From an uncultured Bacteroidales bacterium (lineage in GTDB: Bacteria; Bacteroidota; Bacteroidia; Bacteroidales; P3): DNA of 5,099 nucleotides. The notes beneath the pieces were generated by a model that saw only the letters and a program-made list of their open reading frames with translations, ran no database searches and was not told the origin of the DNA. Below are positions 4,871 to 5,099 of this stretch, piece after piece. The first letter of the stretch is position 1. Each line of letters begins with the position of its first letter. Where the stretch lies: positions 1 to 5,099 of the forward strand of contig CALGGY010000109.1 of NCBI GenBank assembly GCA_937915785.1. Reading direction: 5' to 3'. The position numbers were made by a program, and so were the translations under genes.

Positions 4871-5099
4871 TAAATTATGTCGAATATGCTGACGACAACA
4901 CCTCCCGCACCGACACTTACACCCGTGGCGGTTACCGTTTTTCCAGCCCCGACACGATACACAAGCTCTTCCGCGAGAACGAGGTGCCGGACACCGTAGT
5001 GGTGTCGGACAGCGGTCATAAGTACAACTTCAACATCAACGCCCGGCTCGGCGACCTGCTCGTCAAAGCCCTGCTCAAAAGCGGCCAGCTGTCTAAGGA
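4846..5099 (+). pseudogene. Coding-like frame without a start, running off the window
   Basis: From 4846, after an in-frame TAA at 4843, one frame stays open to the window end (84 codons) and from about 4873 looks genuinely coding. It has C-ending codons like groEL (GAC, AAC, ACC, TAC) and a mixed, globular-looking product with segments such as RGGYRFSSPDTIHKLFREN and NFNINARLGDLLVKALLKSG. There is no ATG, GTG or TTG in frame before GTG 4984, so the 5' end appears missing, lost by truncation or frameshift. The ATG at 4877 lies in another frame that stops after 39 codons. The coding-like part starts almost immediately after the lipoprotein stop, suggesting a rearrangement junction near 4871. 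The family is not recognised. The antisense frame over 4816-5019 is judged a shadow. Confidence 0.45.

Noticed and set aside
4816..5019. 67-codon minus-strand frame at the window end
   Set aside because: Its composition (runs of Val, Gly, Ala) mirrors C-ending codons of the plus-strand frame, which looks the better coding choice.

Overview
The window looks like chromosomal DNA of a member of Bacteroidota, most likely order Bacteroidales. Three things suggest this: GroES and GroEL with Bacteroidales-like sequence, start codons with no clear Shine-Dalgarno sequence but A-rich leaders, and promoters of the Bacteroidota TAnnTTTG type (TATCTTTG occurs twice, at 2477 and 4125). The lipoprotein carrying a VDLGLPSGTKW-type domain is also typical of this group. 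Genus cannot be fixed from the sequence alone.

Layout: 1-276 is the groES control region, with a cluster of TGACA/TGTCA half-sites and a very good sigma-54-type -24/-12 element. 277-2222 is the groES-groEL chaperonin operon, closed by an intrinsic terminator at 2251-2276. 2277-2552 is non-coding and holds palindromic GGA-loop hairpins, a Bacteroidota promoter and operator-like inverted repeats. 2553-3872 encodes an intact 439-residue P-loop ATPase with a nuclease-like C-terminus (ATPase_2/DUF234 type). 3873-4321 is non-coding apart from one possible leader peptide. It holds an exact 59-bp second copy of the groEL 3' end, another terminator, a promoter, the 19-codon leader reading frame overlapping a terminator-like hairpin, and a second hairpin. 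4322-4870 encodes a small lipoprotein. From about 4871 to the window end runs a coding-like frame with no start codon, probably the remains or the displaced body of another gene.

The chaperonin operon is ordinary housekeeping. The most unusual structure is the block between the two copies of the groEL tail (1743 bp apart). Each copy is followed within about 20-30 bases by its own intrinsic terminator, and the block between them carries the ATPase gene and palindromic repeats. This resembles an insertion that restores the 3' end of its target gene. A relic of a second groEL copy, or a chimeric assembly at the adjacent 10-C run, remain possible. No integrase or transposase is visible, and no functional link between the ATPase, the lipoprotein and the chaperonin can be shown from the sequence.
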